Shown here one piece after another: positions 26,766-34,515 of a DNA stretch of 56,758 nucleotides. The stretch lies in contig NZ_JAGGOZ010000068.1 in assembly GCF_018614075.1 (NCBI RefSeq), positions 1 to 56,758 of the forward strand. The letters run 5' to 3'. The notes under the pieces were generated by a model. The model made no database searches and was not told the origin of the DNA. It saw only the letters and a list, made by a program, of their open reading frames with translations. The stretch comes from Streptomyces sp. ISL-94. Its GTDB lineage: Bacteria; Actinomycetota; Actinomycetes; Streptomycetales; Streptomycetaceae. Position 1 is the first letter of the stretch. Each line of letters opens with the position of its first letter. Position numbers and translations under genes: made by a program.

Positions 26766-27467
26766 ATGCACGACGCGAGGACCGGCGACGATAGCGACGG
26801 GGACCTGCTCGCCCGGCACGTCGCCGGAGACCCCGATGCCTTCGGTGAGCTCGTACGGCGCCACCGCGACCGGCTGTGGGCCGCGGCCCTGCGCACCCTC
26901 GGCGACCGGGAGGAAGCCGCCGACGCGGTGCAGGACGCCCTCGTCTCCGCCTACCGCGCCGCCCACAGCTTCCGCGGGGACTCCGCCGTCACCACCTGGC
27001 TGCACCGCATCACCGTCAATGCCTGCATCGACCGGGCCCGCAAGGCGGCGTCCCGCCGGACCGCGCCCCTGGACGACACGGACCGCCTGGAGCGCCTTCT
27101 GGAGCCCTACGAGTCCGCGGAAGCCCCCGCGGAGCGCCAAGACCTCCACCGCCAGCTCCTGGCGGCCCTGGGCACCCTCCCTGCCGAACAGCGGGCCGCA
27201 CTCGTCCTCGTCGACATGCAGGGCTACCCCGTCGCCGAGGCCGCGCGCATCCTCGACGTCCCCACCGGCACCGTGAAGAGCCGCTGCGCACGCGGCCGGG
27301 CGAAACTCCTCCCGATGCTCACTCATCTGCGCACGAATGCCGGGGATAACACCGCCGCCGAGCGGGGAAGGAACCGGACGCCGGGCACGGCCGTCCCACC
27401 AGCGGCAGCACCCAGGCATCCAGACCCAGACGCAGACGCAGTGAAGGGCGGAGGTGGACGACCGTGA
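26766..27467 (+). CDS. sigM: RNA polymerase ECF sigma factor SigM
   Basis: A 233-aa ECF sigma factor. Region 2 is seen as DPDAFGELVRRHRDRLWAAALRTLGDREEAADAVQDALVSAYRAAHSFRGDSAVTTWLHRITVNACID, and region 4 as LPAEQRAALVLVDMQGYPVAEAARILDVPTGTVKSRCARGRAKLL. A ~40-residue low-complexity tail follows. ATG 26766 has GGGAGG upstream. It overlaps the next gene, a ZAS anti-sigma factor, by the 4-nt GTGA, the usual sigma/anti-sigma layout. Synteny before trxBA matches sigM of streptomycetes and mycobacteria, linked to oxidative and envelope stress. Confidence 0.95.
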   Translation: MHDARTGDDSDGDLLARHVAGDPDAFGELVRRHRDRLWAAALRTLGDREEAADAVQDALVSAYRAAHSFRGDSAVTTWLHRITVNACIDRARKAASRRTAPLDDTDRLERLLEPYESAEAPAERQDLHRQLLAALGTLPAEQRAALVLVDMQGYPVAEAARILDVPTGTVKSRCARGRAKLLPMLTHLRTNAGDNTAAERGRNRTPGTAVPPAAAPRHPDPDADAVKGGGGRP

Positions 27468-28426
27468 CCCCCTCGACTGGCGTGCCCGGCACGACCGGCA
27501 CGATCCGGCACCCGGACGTCTCGGAGATCTCCGACCTGACCGAAGGACTCCTCTCCCCGTCCCGGACCGCCGAAATCCGCCGCCACCTCGGCGACTGCCC
27601 CCTGTGCGCCGACGTGCGCGCCTCCCTGGAGGAGATCCGCTCCCTGCTGGGCACCCTCCCCGGACCGGTCCGGATGCCGGCCGACATAGGGGGTCGCATC
27701 GACGCGGCCCTGGCCGCGGAAGCGCTCCTCGACGCGACCAGTCCCCGGACCCGGCCCGCGGCGGCTCCTCGGACCCGCGCGACCGGAGGCGATGTTTCAC
27801 GTGAAACGCCCCGCCCCCGGCCGACCGCTGCCGGCGGATCCGGCGTCCACCCGCCCTCCGGTCACCCGACCGGCCCAAGCGGACCCGGCCGTCGTCGCGC
27901 CCGCCGCCGGATCGCCGTACTGACGGGACTGGCCGGGGCCGCCGCCTGCGCGCTCGGGATCTTCCTGTTCAGCGACCCGTCCGGCACACCCGCCCGGACC
28001 ACGGCCCGCAGCGAGACCCCGAGTTCCACGGCTCAGCACTCCGCCGAAGCCGGCGCCTACACCGCGCAGGGCCTGCAGAAGAACGTCCAGCAGCTCCTCT
28101 CCTCCGCGCAGATCACCGGGACCGATGCCGGGGAGCAGAACAACACCTACGGGGTGGAGAACACCCCGTCCGCCCAGGGAGTCGCCCCCAGCGACCGGCG
28201 GGCTGCCCCCGTCCCGCCCTGTGTCCAGGCTGCCACCGGCCGCCCCGACACCCCGCTCGCCGCCGAGCGCGGCCGCTACCAGGGCGCAGCCGTCTACCTC
28301 CTCGTCCTGCCGCACCCTGACGACCCCTCCCTCGTGGATGCCTATCTCGTCGGCACCGGCTGCGAGGACGGGTCCTCCGGAGCCCCCGGAAAGCCCCTGC
28401 TGACGAGTACCTATCCCCGAAGCTGA
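27464..28426 (+). CDS. Anti-sigma factor (ZAS-type), cognate to SigM
   Basis: A 320-aa membrane anti-sigma factor. The ZAS zinc motif H-x3-C-x2-C is at His41, Cys45 and Cys48 (RRHLGDCPLCADV), and one transmembrane helix (IAVLTGLAGAAACALGIFLF) lies near residue 155. The C-terminal ~150 residues are predicted to be extracytoplasmic. Starts at GTG 27464, overlapping sigM by 4 nt, so stoichiometric expression is expected. A perfect parS site lies within the gene and encodes DVSRET between the ZAS domain and the helix. Confidence 0.88.
   Translation: MTPSTGVPGTTGTIRHPDVSEISDLTEGLLSPSRTAEIRRHLGDCPLCADVRASLEEIRSLLGTLPGPVRMPADIGGRIDAALAAEALLDATSPRTRPAAAPRTRATGGDVSRETPRPRPTAAGGSGVHPPSGHPTGPSGPGRRRARRRIAVLTGLAGAAACALGIFLFSDPSGTPARTTARSETPSSTAQHSAEAGAYTAQGLQKNVQQLLSSAQITGTDAGEQNNTYGVENTPSAQGVAPSDRRAAPVPPCVQAATGRPDTPLAAERGRYQGAAVYLLVLPHPDDPSLVDAYLVGTGCEDGSSGAPGKPLLTSTYPRS
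27794..27807. other. parS site inside the anti-sigma gene
   Basis: GTTTCACGTGAAAC, read in frame as part of DVSRET. It is coding as well as a ParB target. Confidence 0.92.
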
Positions 28427-28455
28427 GATGCGGGGACCCGCACCGGGACAGGTGG

Positions 28456-28482
28456 GGAATGCAGGCGCCGTAGGATCCGTTG
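28456..28482 (+). promoter_or_regulatory. SigR-type promoter of trxBA
   Basis: GGAAT (28456-28460), an 18-nt spacer and GTTG (28479-28482) match the consensus of the disulfide-stress sigma factor SigR. trxBA is a known SigR target in S. coelicolor. Confidence 0.75.
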
Positions 28483-28550
28483 GGTGGGGTGAGAGTCCGC
28501 ACCGGCCCCCGGTAGGCAGCACGCAGTCCGCAGAGACGAGGAAGAAACCC

Positions 28551-29510
28551 GTGAGCGACGTCCGAAACGTGATCATCATCGGCTCCGGGCCGGCCGGTTA
28601 CACCGCCGCCCTGTACACCGCACGCGCTTCGCTCAAGCCCCTGGTCTTCGAAGGTGCCGTCACCGCCGGTGGCGCCCTGATGAACACCACCGAGGTGGAG
28701 AACTTCCCCGGGTTCCAGGACGGCATCATGGGCCCGGACCTGATGGACAACATGCGCGGCCAGGCCGAGCGCTTCGGCGCCGAGCTCGTCCCCGACGACA
28801 TCGTCGCCGTCGACCTCACCGGTGAGATCAAGACCGTCACCGACACCGCCGGCACGGTCCACCGCGCCAAGGCCGTCATCGTCACGACCGGCTCCCAGCA
28901 CCGCAAGCTCGGCCTGCCCAACGAGGACGCCCTGTCCGGCCGCGGTGTCTCCTGGTGCGCCACCTGCGACGGGTTCTTCTTCAAGGACCACGACATCGCC
29001 GTCGTCGGCGGCGGCGACACCGCGATCGAGGAGGCCACCTTCCTCTCCCGGTTCGCCCAGTCCGTCACGATCGTCCACCGCCGTGACACGCTGCGCGCAT
29101 CGAAGGCCATGCAGGACCGCGCCTTCGCCGACCCGAAGATCAAGTTCGCCTGGGACAGCGAGGTCGCCGAGGTCCACGGCGAGCAGAAGCTCTCCGGCCT
29201 CACCCTGCGCAACACCAAGACCGGTGAGACCTCGGAGCTGCCCGTGACGGGCCTCTTCATCGCCGTCGGCCACGACCCGCGCACCGAGCTGTTCAAGGAC
29301 CAGCTCGAACTCGACGCCGAGGGCTACCTCAAGGTCGACGCCCCCTCTACCCGGACCAACGTGACCGGTGTGTTCGGCGCCGGCGACGTCGTGGACCACA
29401 CGTACCGTCAGGCCATCACCGCCGCGGGCACCGGCTGCTCCGCCGCCCTCGACGCCGAGCGCTTCCTCGCCGCCCTCGCGGACGCCGAGAAGGCCCACGC
29501 AGCGGTCTGA
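28551..29510 (+). CDS. trxB: Thioredoxin reductase
   Basis: A 319-aa NADPH-dependent flavoenzyme that reduces thioredoxin. FAD-binding GSGPAGYTAALYTARA is at the N-terminus, the redox-active pair is Cys136 and Cys139 in WCATCDG, the NADPH-binding motif is VVGGGDTAIEEATFL, and the C-terminal FAD motif is GVFGAGDVVDHTYRQAITAAGTGCSAALDAERF. GTG 28551 is chosen with GAGGAAG upstream. It lies 62 nt before trxA and behind a SigR-type promoter. Confidence 0.97.
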   Translation: MSDVRNVIIIGSGPAGYTAALYTARASLKPLVFEGAVTAGGALMNTTEVENFPGFQDGIMGPDLMDNMRGQAERFGAELVPDDIVAVDLTGEIKTVTDTAGTVHRAKAVIVTTGSQHRKLGLPNEDALSGRGVSWCATCDGFFFKDHDIAVVGGGDTAIEEATFLSRFAQSVTIVHRRDTLRASKAMQDRAFADPKIKFAWDSEVAEVHGEQKLSGLTLRNTKTGETSELPVTGLFIAVGHDPRTELFKDQLELDAEGYLKVDAPSTRTNVTGVFGAGDVVDHTYRQAITAAGTGCSAALDAERFLAALADAEKAHAAV

Positions 29511-29572
29511 CCGGCCTGACCCCCGTACCAGCCCCCCACCCCACACCCCGTAGGAAGAAGAAGGAGGCCGCT

Positions 29573-29914
29573 GTGGCCGGCACCCTCAAGAACGTGACCG
29601 ACGCTGACTTCGATGCCGAGGTCCTCAGGAGCGACAAGCCCGTACTGGTGGACTTCTGGGCCGCCTGGTGCGGACCGTGCCGCCAGATCGCGCCGTCCCT
29701 CGAGGCCATCGCCGCCGAGTACGGCGACCAGATCGAGATCGTCAAGCTGAACATCGACGAGAACCCGGCCACGGCTGCGAAGTACGGCGTCATGTCCATC
29801 CCGACCCTGAATGTCTACCAGGGTGGCGAGGTCGCCAAGACCATCGTCGGTGCCAAGCCCAAGGCCGCCATCCTGCGCGACCTCGCGGACTTCGTCGAGG
29901 TCAAGACCGCCTGA
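29573..29914 (+). CDS. trxA: Thioredoxin
   Basis: A 113-aa thioredoxin, the cytoplasmic disulfide reductant served by TrxB. The active site WCGPC has Cys33 and Cys36 in VLVDFWAAWCGPCRQIAPSLE; the cis-proline is in MSIPTLNVY. GTG start with GAAGGAGG upstream. A parS-like sequence begins 10 nt after the stop and runs into a strong terminator. Confidence 0.97.
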   Translation: MAGTLKNVTDADFDAEVLRSDKPVLVDFWAAWCGPCRQIAPSLEAIAAEYGDQIEIVKLNIDENPATAAKYGVMSIPTLNVYQGGEVAKTIVGAKPKAAILRDLADFVEVKTA

Positions 29915-29924
29915 CGGGTTCGAT

Positions 29925-29938
29925 GTTTCACGTGGAAC
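29925..29938. other. Near-consensus parS-like site at the trxA terminator
   Basis: GTTTCACGTGGAAC differs from the Streptomyces parS at one base (A to G in the right arm). The right half is also the start of the trxA terminator stem. The related B. subtilis parS also tolerates G here on one side, so ParB binding is plausible. Confidence 0.6.
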
Positions 29939-29974
29939 GGGGCCGCCCCTCGCAGGGGCGGCCCCGTTCCACGT
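29930..29974 (+). terminator. Strong intrinsic terminator of trxBA
   Basis: A perfect 21-bp stem (29930-29950 with 29954-29974) with loop CGC, followed by TTTT. It is the best example of a factor-independent terminator in the window and may work in both directions against the converging GNAT gene. Confidence 0.93.
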
Positions 29975-29998
29975 TTTTCAATGAAACAGAGTTCCGGC

Positions 29999-30616
29999 TC
30001 ACAGCGGGCGCAGTGCGGGCTCCTTCCGCGCCGCACCCAACAGCCGGTCCAGCGCCAGCTCCACGTCTTCCTTCCACGACAGCGTCGACCGGAGCTCCAG
30101 ACGCAGCCGAGGATGCACCGGGTGGGGACGTACCGTCTTGAAGCCCACCGCCAGCAGGTGGTCCGCCGGCAGCAGGCACGCCGGGCCCTCCCACCGGGCG
30201 TCCCCGAAGGCCTCGACGGCCCGGAACCCGCGCCGCAGCAGATCCTTCGCCACCGTCTGGACCATCACCCGACCCAGGCCCTGCCCCTGATACCCCGGCA
30301 TGATCCACGCCGTGATCAGCTGTACGGCGTCGGGCGAGACGGGACTGGTCGGAAACGCGGTCGCCCGCGGCACGTACGCCGGCGGTGCGTACAGCACAAA
30401 ACCCACCGGAACCTCGTCCACGTAGACCACACGGCCGCACGATCCCCATTCCAAGAGGACGGCGGAAATCCAGGCTTCCTTCTCCAGCGCGGGCGTACCC
30501 GCCTTCACCGCAGCATCACCGCTGACCGGATCCAGTTCCCAGAACACACAGGACCGGCAACGACGGGGCAGGTCCTGGAGGTTGTCCAGCGTGAGCGGTA
30601 CCAGCCGACGACCCAT
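29999..30616 (-). CDS. GNAT family N-acetyltransferase
   Basis: A 205-aa GNAT protein, starting MGRRLVPLTLDNLQDLPRRCRSCVFWELDP, with two cysteines (RCRSCVFWE) that are unusual for the family. The acetyl-CoA motif is LITAWIMPGYQGQGLGRVMVQTVAKDLLRRG. The frame is open to 30715, but ATG 30616 is preferred because TACGAT ends 6 nt upstream, which predicts a leaderless mRNA. It lies between trxA (converging) and parB (upstream, same strand). This gene is a conserved neighbour of parB in Streptomyces; substrate unknown. Confidence 0.88.
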   Translation of the reverse strand: MGRRLVPLTLDNLQDLPRRCRSCVFWELDPVSGDAAVKAGTPALEKEAWISAVLLEWGSCGRVVYVDEVPVGFVLYAPPAYVPRATAFPTSPVSPDAVQLITAWIMPGYQGQGLGRVMVQTVAKDLLRRGFRAVEAFGDARWEGPACLLPADHLLAVGFKTVRPHPVHPRLRLELRSTLSWKEDVELALDRLLGAARKEPALRPL

Positions 30617-30622
30617 GAACGC

Positions 30623-30628
30623 ATCGTA
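30623..30628 (-). promoter_or_regulatory. -10 hexamer of the GNAT gene, probable leaderless start
   Basis: TACGAT on the minus strand, 6 nt before the ATG; the same hexamer and spacing type as before the gene at 544. Confidence 0.4.
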
Positions 30629-30657
30629 TCCACTGACCCTCACTCTTTCGACAGCAA

Positions 30658-30699
30658 AAGGGCGGACCGTACCGGTTCGCACCGGCACGATCCGCCCTT
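30658..30699 (-). terminator. Terminator of parAB
   Basis: AAGGGCGGA and TCCGCCCTT arms with an inner paired CCG-rich section, ending 13 nt beyond the parB stop on the minus strand and followed by A/T-rich sequence. Confidence 0.75.
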
Positions 30700-30711
30700 C
30701 GGCGGCCGGGG

Positions 30712-31827
30712 TCACTCCCCGGAAAGGCCCTGCTCCAGCACCCGGCCCTCGCCCGGCGCCAGCGTCCCGAGAATCCGCTCCAGATCCTCCATCGAGGCGA
30801 ACTCGACGGTGATCTTGCCCTTCTTCTGGCCCAGATCCACCTTCACCCGCGTCTCGAACCGGTCCGACAACCGCGTCGCCAGCTCGCTGAGCGCCGGAGC
30901 CACCCGGGCACCCGCACGCGGGCCCTTTGGCTTCACCGCACTCGCGGGCTCAGACGCCATCAGCGTCACGATCTCCTCGACCGCACGCACCGACAGCCCC
31001 TCGGCCACGATCCGGTGCGCCAGACGGTCCTGCTCCTCGGAGTCGTCGACCGACAGCAGCGCCCGCGCGTGCCCCGCCGACAGCACACCCGCGGCCACCC
31101 GGCGCTGAACCGAAGGCGACAGCTTCAGCAGCCGCAGCGTGTTCGACACCTGGGGACGCGATCGGCCGATACGGTCCGCCAGCTGGTCATGGGTGCACTT
31201 GAAGTCCTGGAGCAGTTGGTCGTACGCCGCAGCCTCCTCCAGTGGATTCAGCTGGGCCCGGTGCAGGTTCTCCAGCAGCGCGTCCAGCAGAAGCTTCTCG
31301 TCGTCCGTGGCCCGGATGATCGCCGGAATGCTCTCCAGACCGGCCTCACGACAGGCCCGCCAGCGCCGCTCGCCCATGATGAGCTCATAGCGACCCGGGG
31401 TGGACTGTCGCACCACCACCGGCTGAAGCAGACCCACCTCCTGAATGGAGGTCACGAGCTCGGCGAGCGCGTCCTCGTCGAACACCTCGCGCGGCTGACG
31501 CGGGTTCGGCGTGATCGCGTCCATCGGGAGCTCCGCGAAGGTCGCTCCCGCCACCACATTGGCTTCGGCCGCCGTCGGCACCGGCTCGCCGGCTGCCACC
31601 GCCGGCGACGTTTCTCCCCCAGCTACCGCTGGAGGTGCCCCCAGTGAAACATCCGCCTGCGCCAGCGAAGCCAGCTTCGCCGCCGCGATCCCGCGCTCCG
31701 AAGTCAACACCGGCACCGCCGACGGGGACGCCGAGCCGGCACCGATCACCGGCGGCGTCTTCTCCTGCGGAGCCGCGGGGATCAGCGCACCGAGCCCCCG
31801 CCCCAGGCCTCTACGTCGCTCGCTCAC
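30712..31827 (-). CDS. parB: Chromosome-partitioning protein ParB
   Basis: A 371-aa ParB, the CTPase clamp that loads at parS and organises the origin for segregation. It starts MSERRRGLGRGLGALIP, the ParA-interacting basic motif. The linker is Ala-rich to about residue 95; the ParB/Srx domain follows with ITPNPRQPREVF and the CTP-binding GERRWRA (about residues 152-158); then the HTH with LADRIGRSRPQVSNTLRLLKL and a C-terminal dimerisation domain. GTG 31827 overlaps the parA stop by 4 nt (GTGA). Residues 62-71 in the linker are encoded by a small palindromic insert that splits what looks like a former parS. Confidence 0.97.
   Translation of the reverse strand: MSERRRGLGRGLGALIPAAPQEKTPPVIGAGSASPSAVPVLTSERGIAAAKLASLAQADVSLGAPPAVAGGETSPAVAAGEPVPTAAEANVVAGATFAELPMDAITPNPRQPREVFDEDALAELVTSIQEVGLLQPVVVRQSTPGRYELIMGERRWRACREAGLESIPAIIRATDDEKLLLDALLENLHRAQLNPLEEAAAYDQLLQDFKCTHDQLADRIGRSRPQVSNTLRLLKLSPSVQRRVAAGVLSAGHARALLSVDDSEEQDRLAHRIVAEGLSVRAVEEIVTLMASEPASAVKPKGPRAGARVAPALSELATRLSDRFETRVKVDLGQKKGKITVEFASMEDLERILGTLAPGEGRVLEQGLSGE
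31610..31650. repeat. Apparent parS interrupted by a 29-bp palindromic element, inside parB
   Basis: GTTTC (31610-31614) and GTGAAAC (31644-31650) are the two ends of a parS; the middle AC is replaced by 31615-31643, which has the CCAGC/GCTGG hairpin and flanking CCCCC/CCCCCA blocks of a small Streptomyces palindromic repeat. Net change is 27 nt, so parB stays in frame: DVS-ET, as in the DVSRET of intact coding parS sites, with ten residues in place of the Arg. Confidence 0.6.
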
Positions 31828-32906
31828 TGGATCCCCTCCACCACATTCTGCGTGCTGTTCATACCCGCGCCCAGATGGGCGTGCTGGGCTTCGTACTGCA
31901 TTCCGACCCCGCGATACGCGATCTCCCGCGCCGCCTCCAGATAGGAGAGGGAACCACTGGAACCCGGGTCGTACGTGAGCACCGTCTGCCCGTAGCTCGG
32001 TGCCTCGGAAATGCGCACCGACCGCGGGATGCTCGTCCGCAGCACCTCCTTGCCGAAGTGGCTGCGCACCTCCTCCGCCACCTGCGAGGCCAGCCGGGTC
32101 CTGCCGTCGTACATCGTCAGCAGGATCGTCGACACATGCAGCGTCGGGTTCAGGTGGGCCCGCACCAGATCGACATTGCGCAGCAGCTGACCCAGGCCCT
32201 CCAACGCGTAGTACTCGCACTGGATCGGGATCAGCACCTCCGCACCGGCCACCAGGGCGTTGACCGTCAGCAGCCCCAGGGAGGGCGGGCAGTCGATCAG
32301 GATGTAGTCGAGCGGCTGCTCGTACGCCTGGATCGCCCGCTGGAGGCGGCTCTCACGGGCCACCAGGGACACCAGCTCGATCTCCGCACCGGCCAGGTCG
32401 ATCGTGGCCGGGGCGCAGAAGAGGCCCTCCACGTCCACCACGGGCTGGACGACCTCCAGGAGGGGCCGACTGTCCACGAGCACGTCGTAGATCGAGGGCA
32501 CATCCGCGTGGTGGTCGATGCCGAGCGCCGTGGAGGCATTGCCCTGCGGGTCGAGGTCGACCACCAGGACACGTGCCCCGTGCAGCGCCAGCGAGGCCGC
32601 CAGGTTCACGGTCGTCGTGGTCTTGCCCACGCCGCCCTTCTGGTTGGCGACCACGATGACCCGGGTCTGCTCCGGCCGGGGCAGCCTTTCGGTACGCCCC
32701 AGCGCCTCGACCGCCAGCTGGGCGGCACGGCCGATGGGGGTGTCGTTGTCTACAAGGGGCGAGGATGTTTCACGTGAAACATCCTCGCCCGCCGATTCAG
32801 AGCGGGGACCGGGGACCGGATCGGCCATCGGCCCCGCGAGGTTGGCGTCGGACCGCACGGTGTCACTCTCCTCGACATCAGGCTCGCGATGAACAGAGCC
32901 TGCCAT
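31824..32906 (-). CDS. parA: Chromosome-partitioning ATPase ParA
   Basis: A 360-aa ParA/MinD-type ATPase that works with ParB to move origins, in Streptomyces mainly during sporulation septation. After a ~80-residue N-terminal extension comes the deviant Walker A NQKGGVGKTTTTVNLA (residues 88-103), Walker A' VLVVDLDPQGNASTAL and Walker B YILIDCPPSLGLL. The start at ATG 32906 gives MAGSVHREPDVEES; the frame is open to 33140, but upstream residues include a parS and look non-coding. A perfect parS encodes DVSRET at residues 42-47. It forms an operon with parB. Confidence 0.95.
   Translation of the reverse strand: MAGSVHREPDVEESDTVRSDANLAGPMADPVPGPRSESAGEDVSRETSSPLVDNDTPIGRAAQLAVEALGRTERLPRPEQTRVIVVANQKGGVGKTTTTVNLAASLALHGARVLVVDLDPQGNASTALGIDHHADVPSIYDVLVDSRPLLEVVQPVVDVEGLFCAPATIDLAGAEIELVSLVARESRLQRAIQAYEQPLDYILIDCPPSLGLLTVNALVAGAEVLIPIQCEYYALEGLGQLLRNVDLVRAHLNPTLHVSTILLTMYDGRTRLASQVAEEVRSHFGKEVLRTSIPRSVRISEAPSYGQTVLTYDPGSSGSLSYLEAAREIAYRGVGMQYEAQHAHLGAGMNSTQNVVEGIQ
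32766..32781. other. parS site inside parA
   Basis: TGTTTCACGTGAAACA at the centre of a 26-bp perfect palindrome (32761-32786). In frame in parA it encodes DVSRET. Confidence 0.93.
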
Positions 32907-33052
32907 GTCACCGGGGTCGCGAACCAGCGGGGCCCGTACTCCTGTGGATGAATCCACCGATGTGGACAACTCCGTCCCCCTCACATCCTTGGGGCGGCGG
33001 GGGGACGCAGCCGCACGACCGCGGCTGATGATTCCGTGCAGCAGAGAGCGAC

Positions 33053-33066
33053 GTTTCACGTGAAAC
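33053..33066. other. parS site upstream of parA
   Basis: GTTTCACGTGAAAC, 147 nt upstream of the parA start and 272 nt from the site inside parA. It lies in the parA promoter region, so ParB could affect parAB transcription. Confidence 0.92.
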
Positions 33067-33171
33067 ACGATGCCCGGAGGGAGTCTTCCGGCCGCTACGA
33101 CACTCCGAAATCCATACCTATAGGACCCAACACAGGCCAAATCTCCTCTGCAACTCCGAGAATCCGGAGGC

Positions 33172-33888
33172 TCAGCGGCGCCTTCGCGTGCGTCCCACCC
33201 GGGCAGCCTTAGCCCGCTTGGCCGCGAATCTCACCCCACCGGGGCTCTCTCCGACCTCGACCCGCACCACCGTCGCCAGCGGATCCACGACACCCTCGCC
33301 CACATGCAGCACCGAGGTCTTCACCACACCGAGCTTGGCCAGCGCCGTCTTGGCCGACACCAGCTCTTCCTCCGCGGTGTCGCCCTTCAGCGCCAGCATC
33401 TCCCCGTACGGGCGCAGCAGGGGCACACCCCAGCCGGCCAGCCGGTCCAGCGGAGCCACCGCCCGCGCCGTCACCACGTGCACCGGCTGCACCTTGCCGA
33501 GTACCTCCTCGGCCCGGCCGCGCACCACGGTGACGTGGTCGAGGCCCAAGAGCTCCACGGCCTCCTGGAGGAAGTTCGTCCGCCGCAGCAGCGGCTCCAG
33601 CAGCGTGATCTTGAGATCACGACGCACCAGCGCCAGCGGGATACCGGGCAGACCCGCGCCCGAACCCACGTCGCACACGGTGACGCCCTGGGGCACCACC
33701 TCCGAGAGCACGGCGCAGTTCAGCAGGTGCCGCTCCCACAGCCGCGGCACCTCACGCGGCCCGATCAGGCCCCGCTTGACTCCCGCGTCCGCCAGCAGCT
33801 CCGCGTACCGCACAGCTTCCGGGAAATACTCACCGAACACGGCGCGCGCCTCTTCAGGCGCCGGGGGAAGCTCAGCTGCTTCCGTCAC
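33172..33888 (-). CDS. rsmG: 16S rRNA (guanine527-N7)-methyltransferase RsmG
   Basis: A 238-aa SAM-dependent methyltransferase that makes m7G527 in 16S rRNA; loss gives low-level streptomycin resistance and often stimulates antibiotic production in Streptomyces. The SAM motif is VCDVGSGAGLPGIPLAL, and the RsmG signature LWERHLLNCAVL precedes it. The tail is Arg/Lys-rich (RAKAARVGRTRRRR). GTG 33888 (MTEAAELPP) with GGAAGGAC upstream is preferred to ATG 33912. Confidence 0.95.
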   Translation of the reverse strand: MTEAAELPPAPEEARAVFGEYFPEAVRYAELLADAGVKRGLIGPREVPRLWERHLLNCAVLSEVVPQGVTVCDVGSGAGLPGIPLALVRRDLKITLLEPLLRRTNFLQEAVELLGLDHVTVVRGRAEEVLGKVQPVHVVTARAVAPLDRLAGWGVPLLRPYGEMLALKGDTAEEELVSAKTALAKLGVVKTSVLHVGEGVVDPLATVVRVEVGESPGGVRFAAKRAKAARVGRTRRRR

Positions 33889-33941
33889 GGGGACCGTCCT
33901 TCCGTACCGCATGGTTGTTCACATGCCAGGCTGACAAACAT

Positions 33942-33970
33942 CGGCCCCGTCTGCGAGACAGACGGGGCCG
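33942..33970 (-). terminator. Terminator of the rpmH-rnpA-yidD-yidC-jag operon
   Basis: CGGCCCCGTCTG and CAGACGGGGCCG (perfect 12 bp) with a 5-nt loop, between the jag stop and the rsmG start. Confidence 0.85.
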
Positions 33971-33987
33971 AACACGCGCGCTACCGA

Positions 33988-34500
33988 TCAGGCCGGAAGC
34001 ACAACGACGAAGCGCTGCGGCTCCTCACCCTCGGACTCGCTCCGCAGACCCGCGGCCGCCACGGCGTCGTGGACGACCTTGCGCTCGAACGGCGTCATCG
34101 GGTCCAGCTTCAGCGGCTCGCCGGACGCCTTCACGTCCTCGGCGGCCTTGGCACCCAGCGCCGCCAGCTCCTCGCGCTTCTTCGCACGGAACCCGGCGAT
34201 GTCCAGCATCAGCCGGCTCCGGTCCCCGGTCTCCCGGTGCACGGCAAGGCGGGTCAGCTCCTGGAGAGCCTCCAAGACCTCGCCGTCGCGGCCCACGAGC
34301 TTCTGCAGGTCACGGCCGGCGGAATCACTGACGATCGACACCGCGGCCCGGTCGGCCTCGACGTCCATGTCGATGTCGCCGTCCAGGTCGGCGATGTCCA
34401 GCAGACCCTCGAGGTAGTCGGCCGCGATCTCACCCTCCTGCTCAAGGCGGGTCAGGGTGTCGCCGCCCTCAGCGGCGGCGGTGGTGGTGCCTTCCGTCAC
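33988..34500 (-). CDS. jag: Jag/KhpB RNA-binding protein (KH-R3H)
   Basis: A 170-aa SpoIIIJ-associated protein. A KH-like domain covers the middle with RDLQKLVGRDGEVLEALQELTRLAVH, and the R3H domain follows with KKREELAALGAKAAEDVKASGEPLKLDPMTPFERKVVHDAVA. The first ~30 residues are acidic. GTG start, 15 nt after yidC. It is thought to bind small RNAs together with KhpA; the jag-yidC pairing is conserved. Confidence 0.94.
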   Translation of the reverse strand: MTEGTTTAAAEGGDTLTRLEQEGEIAADYLEGLLDIADLDGDIDMDVEADRAAVSIVSDSAGRDLQKLVGRDGEVLEALQELTRLAVHRETGDRSRLMLDIAGFRAKKREELAALGAKAAEDVKASGEPLKLDPMTPFERKVVHDAVAAAGLRSESEGEEPQRFVVVLPA

Positions 34501-34515
34501 GGGAGGGACTCCTTC

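Noticed and set aside
33067..33140. Longer ParA start at 33140
   Set aside because: It would make the parS at 33053 and low-similarity sequence coding; ATG 32906 gives the usual ParA N-terminus.
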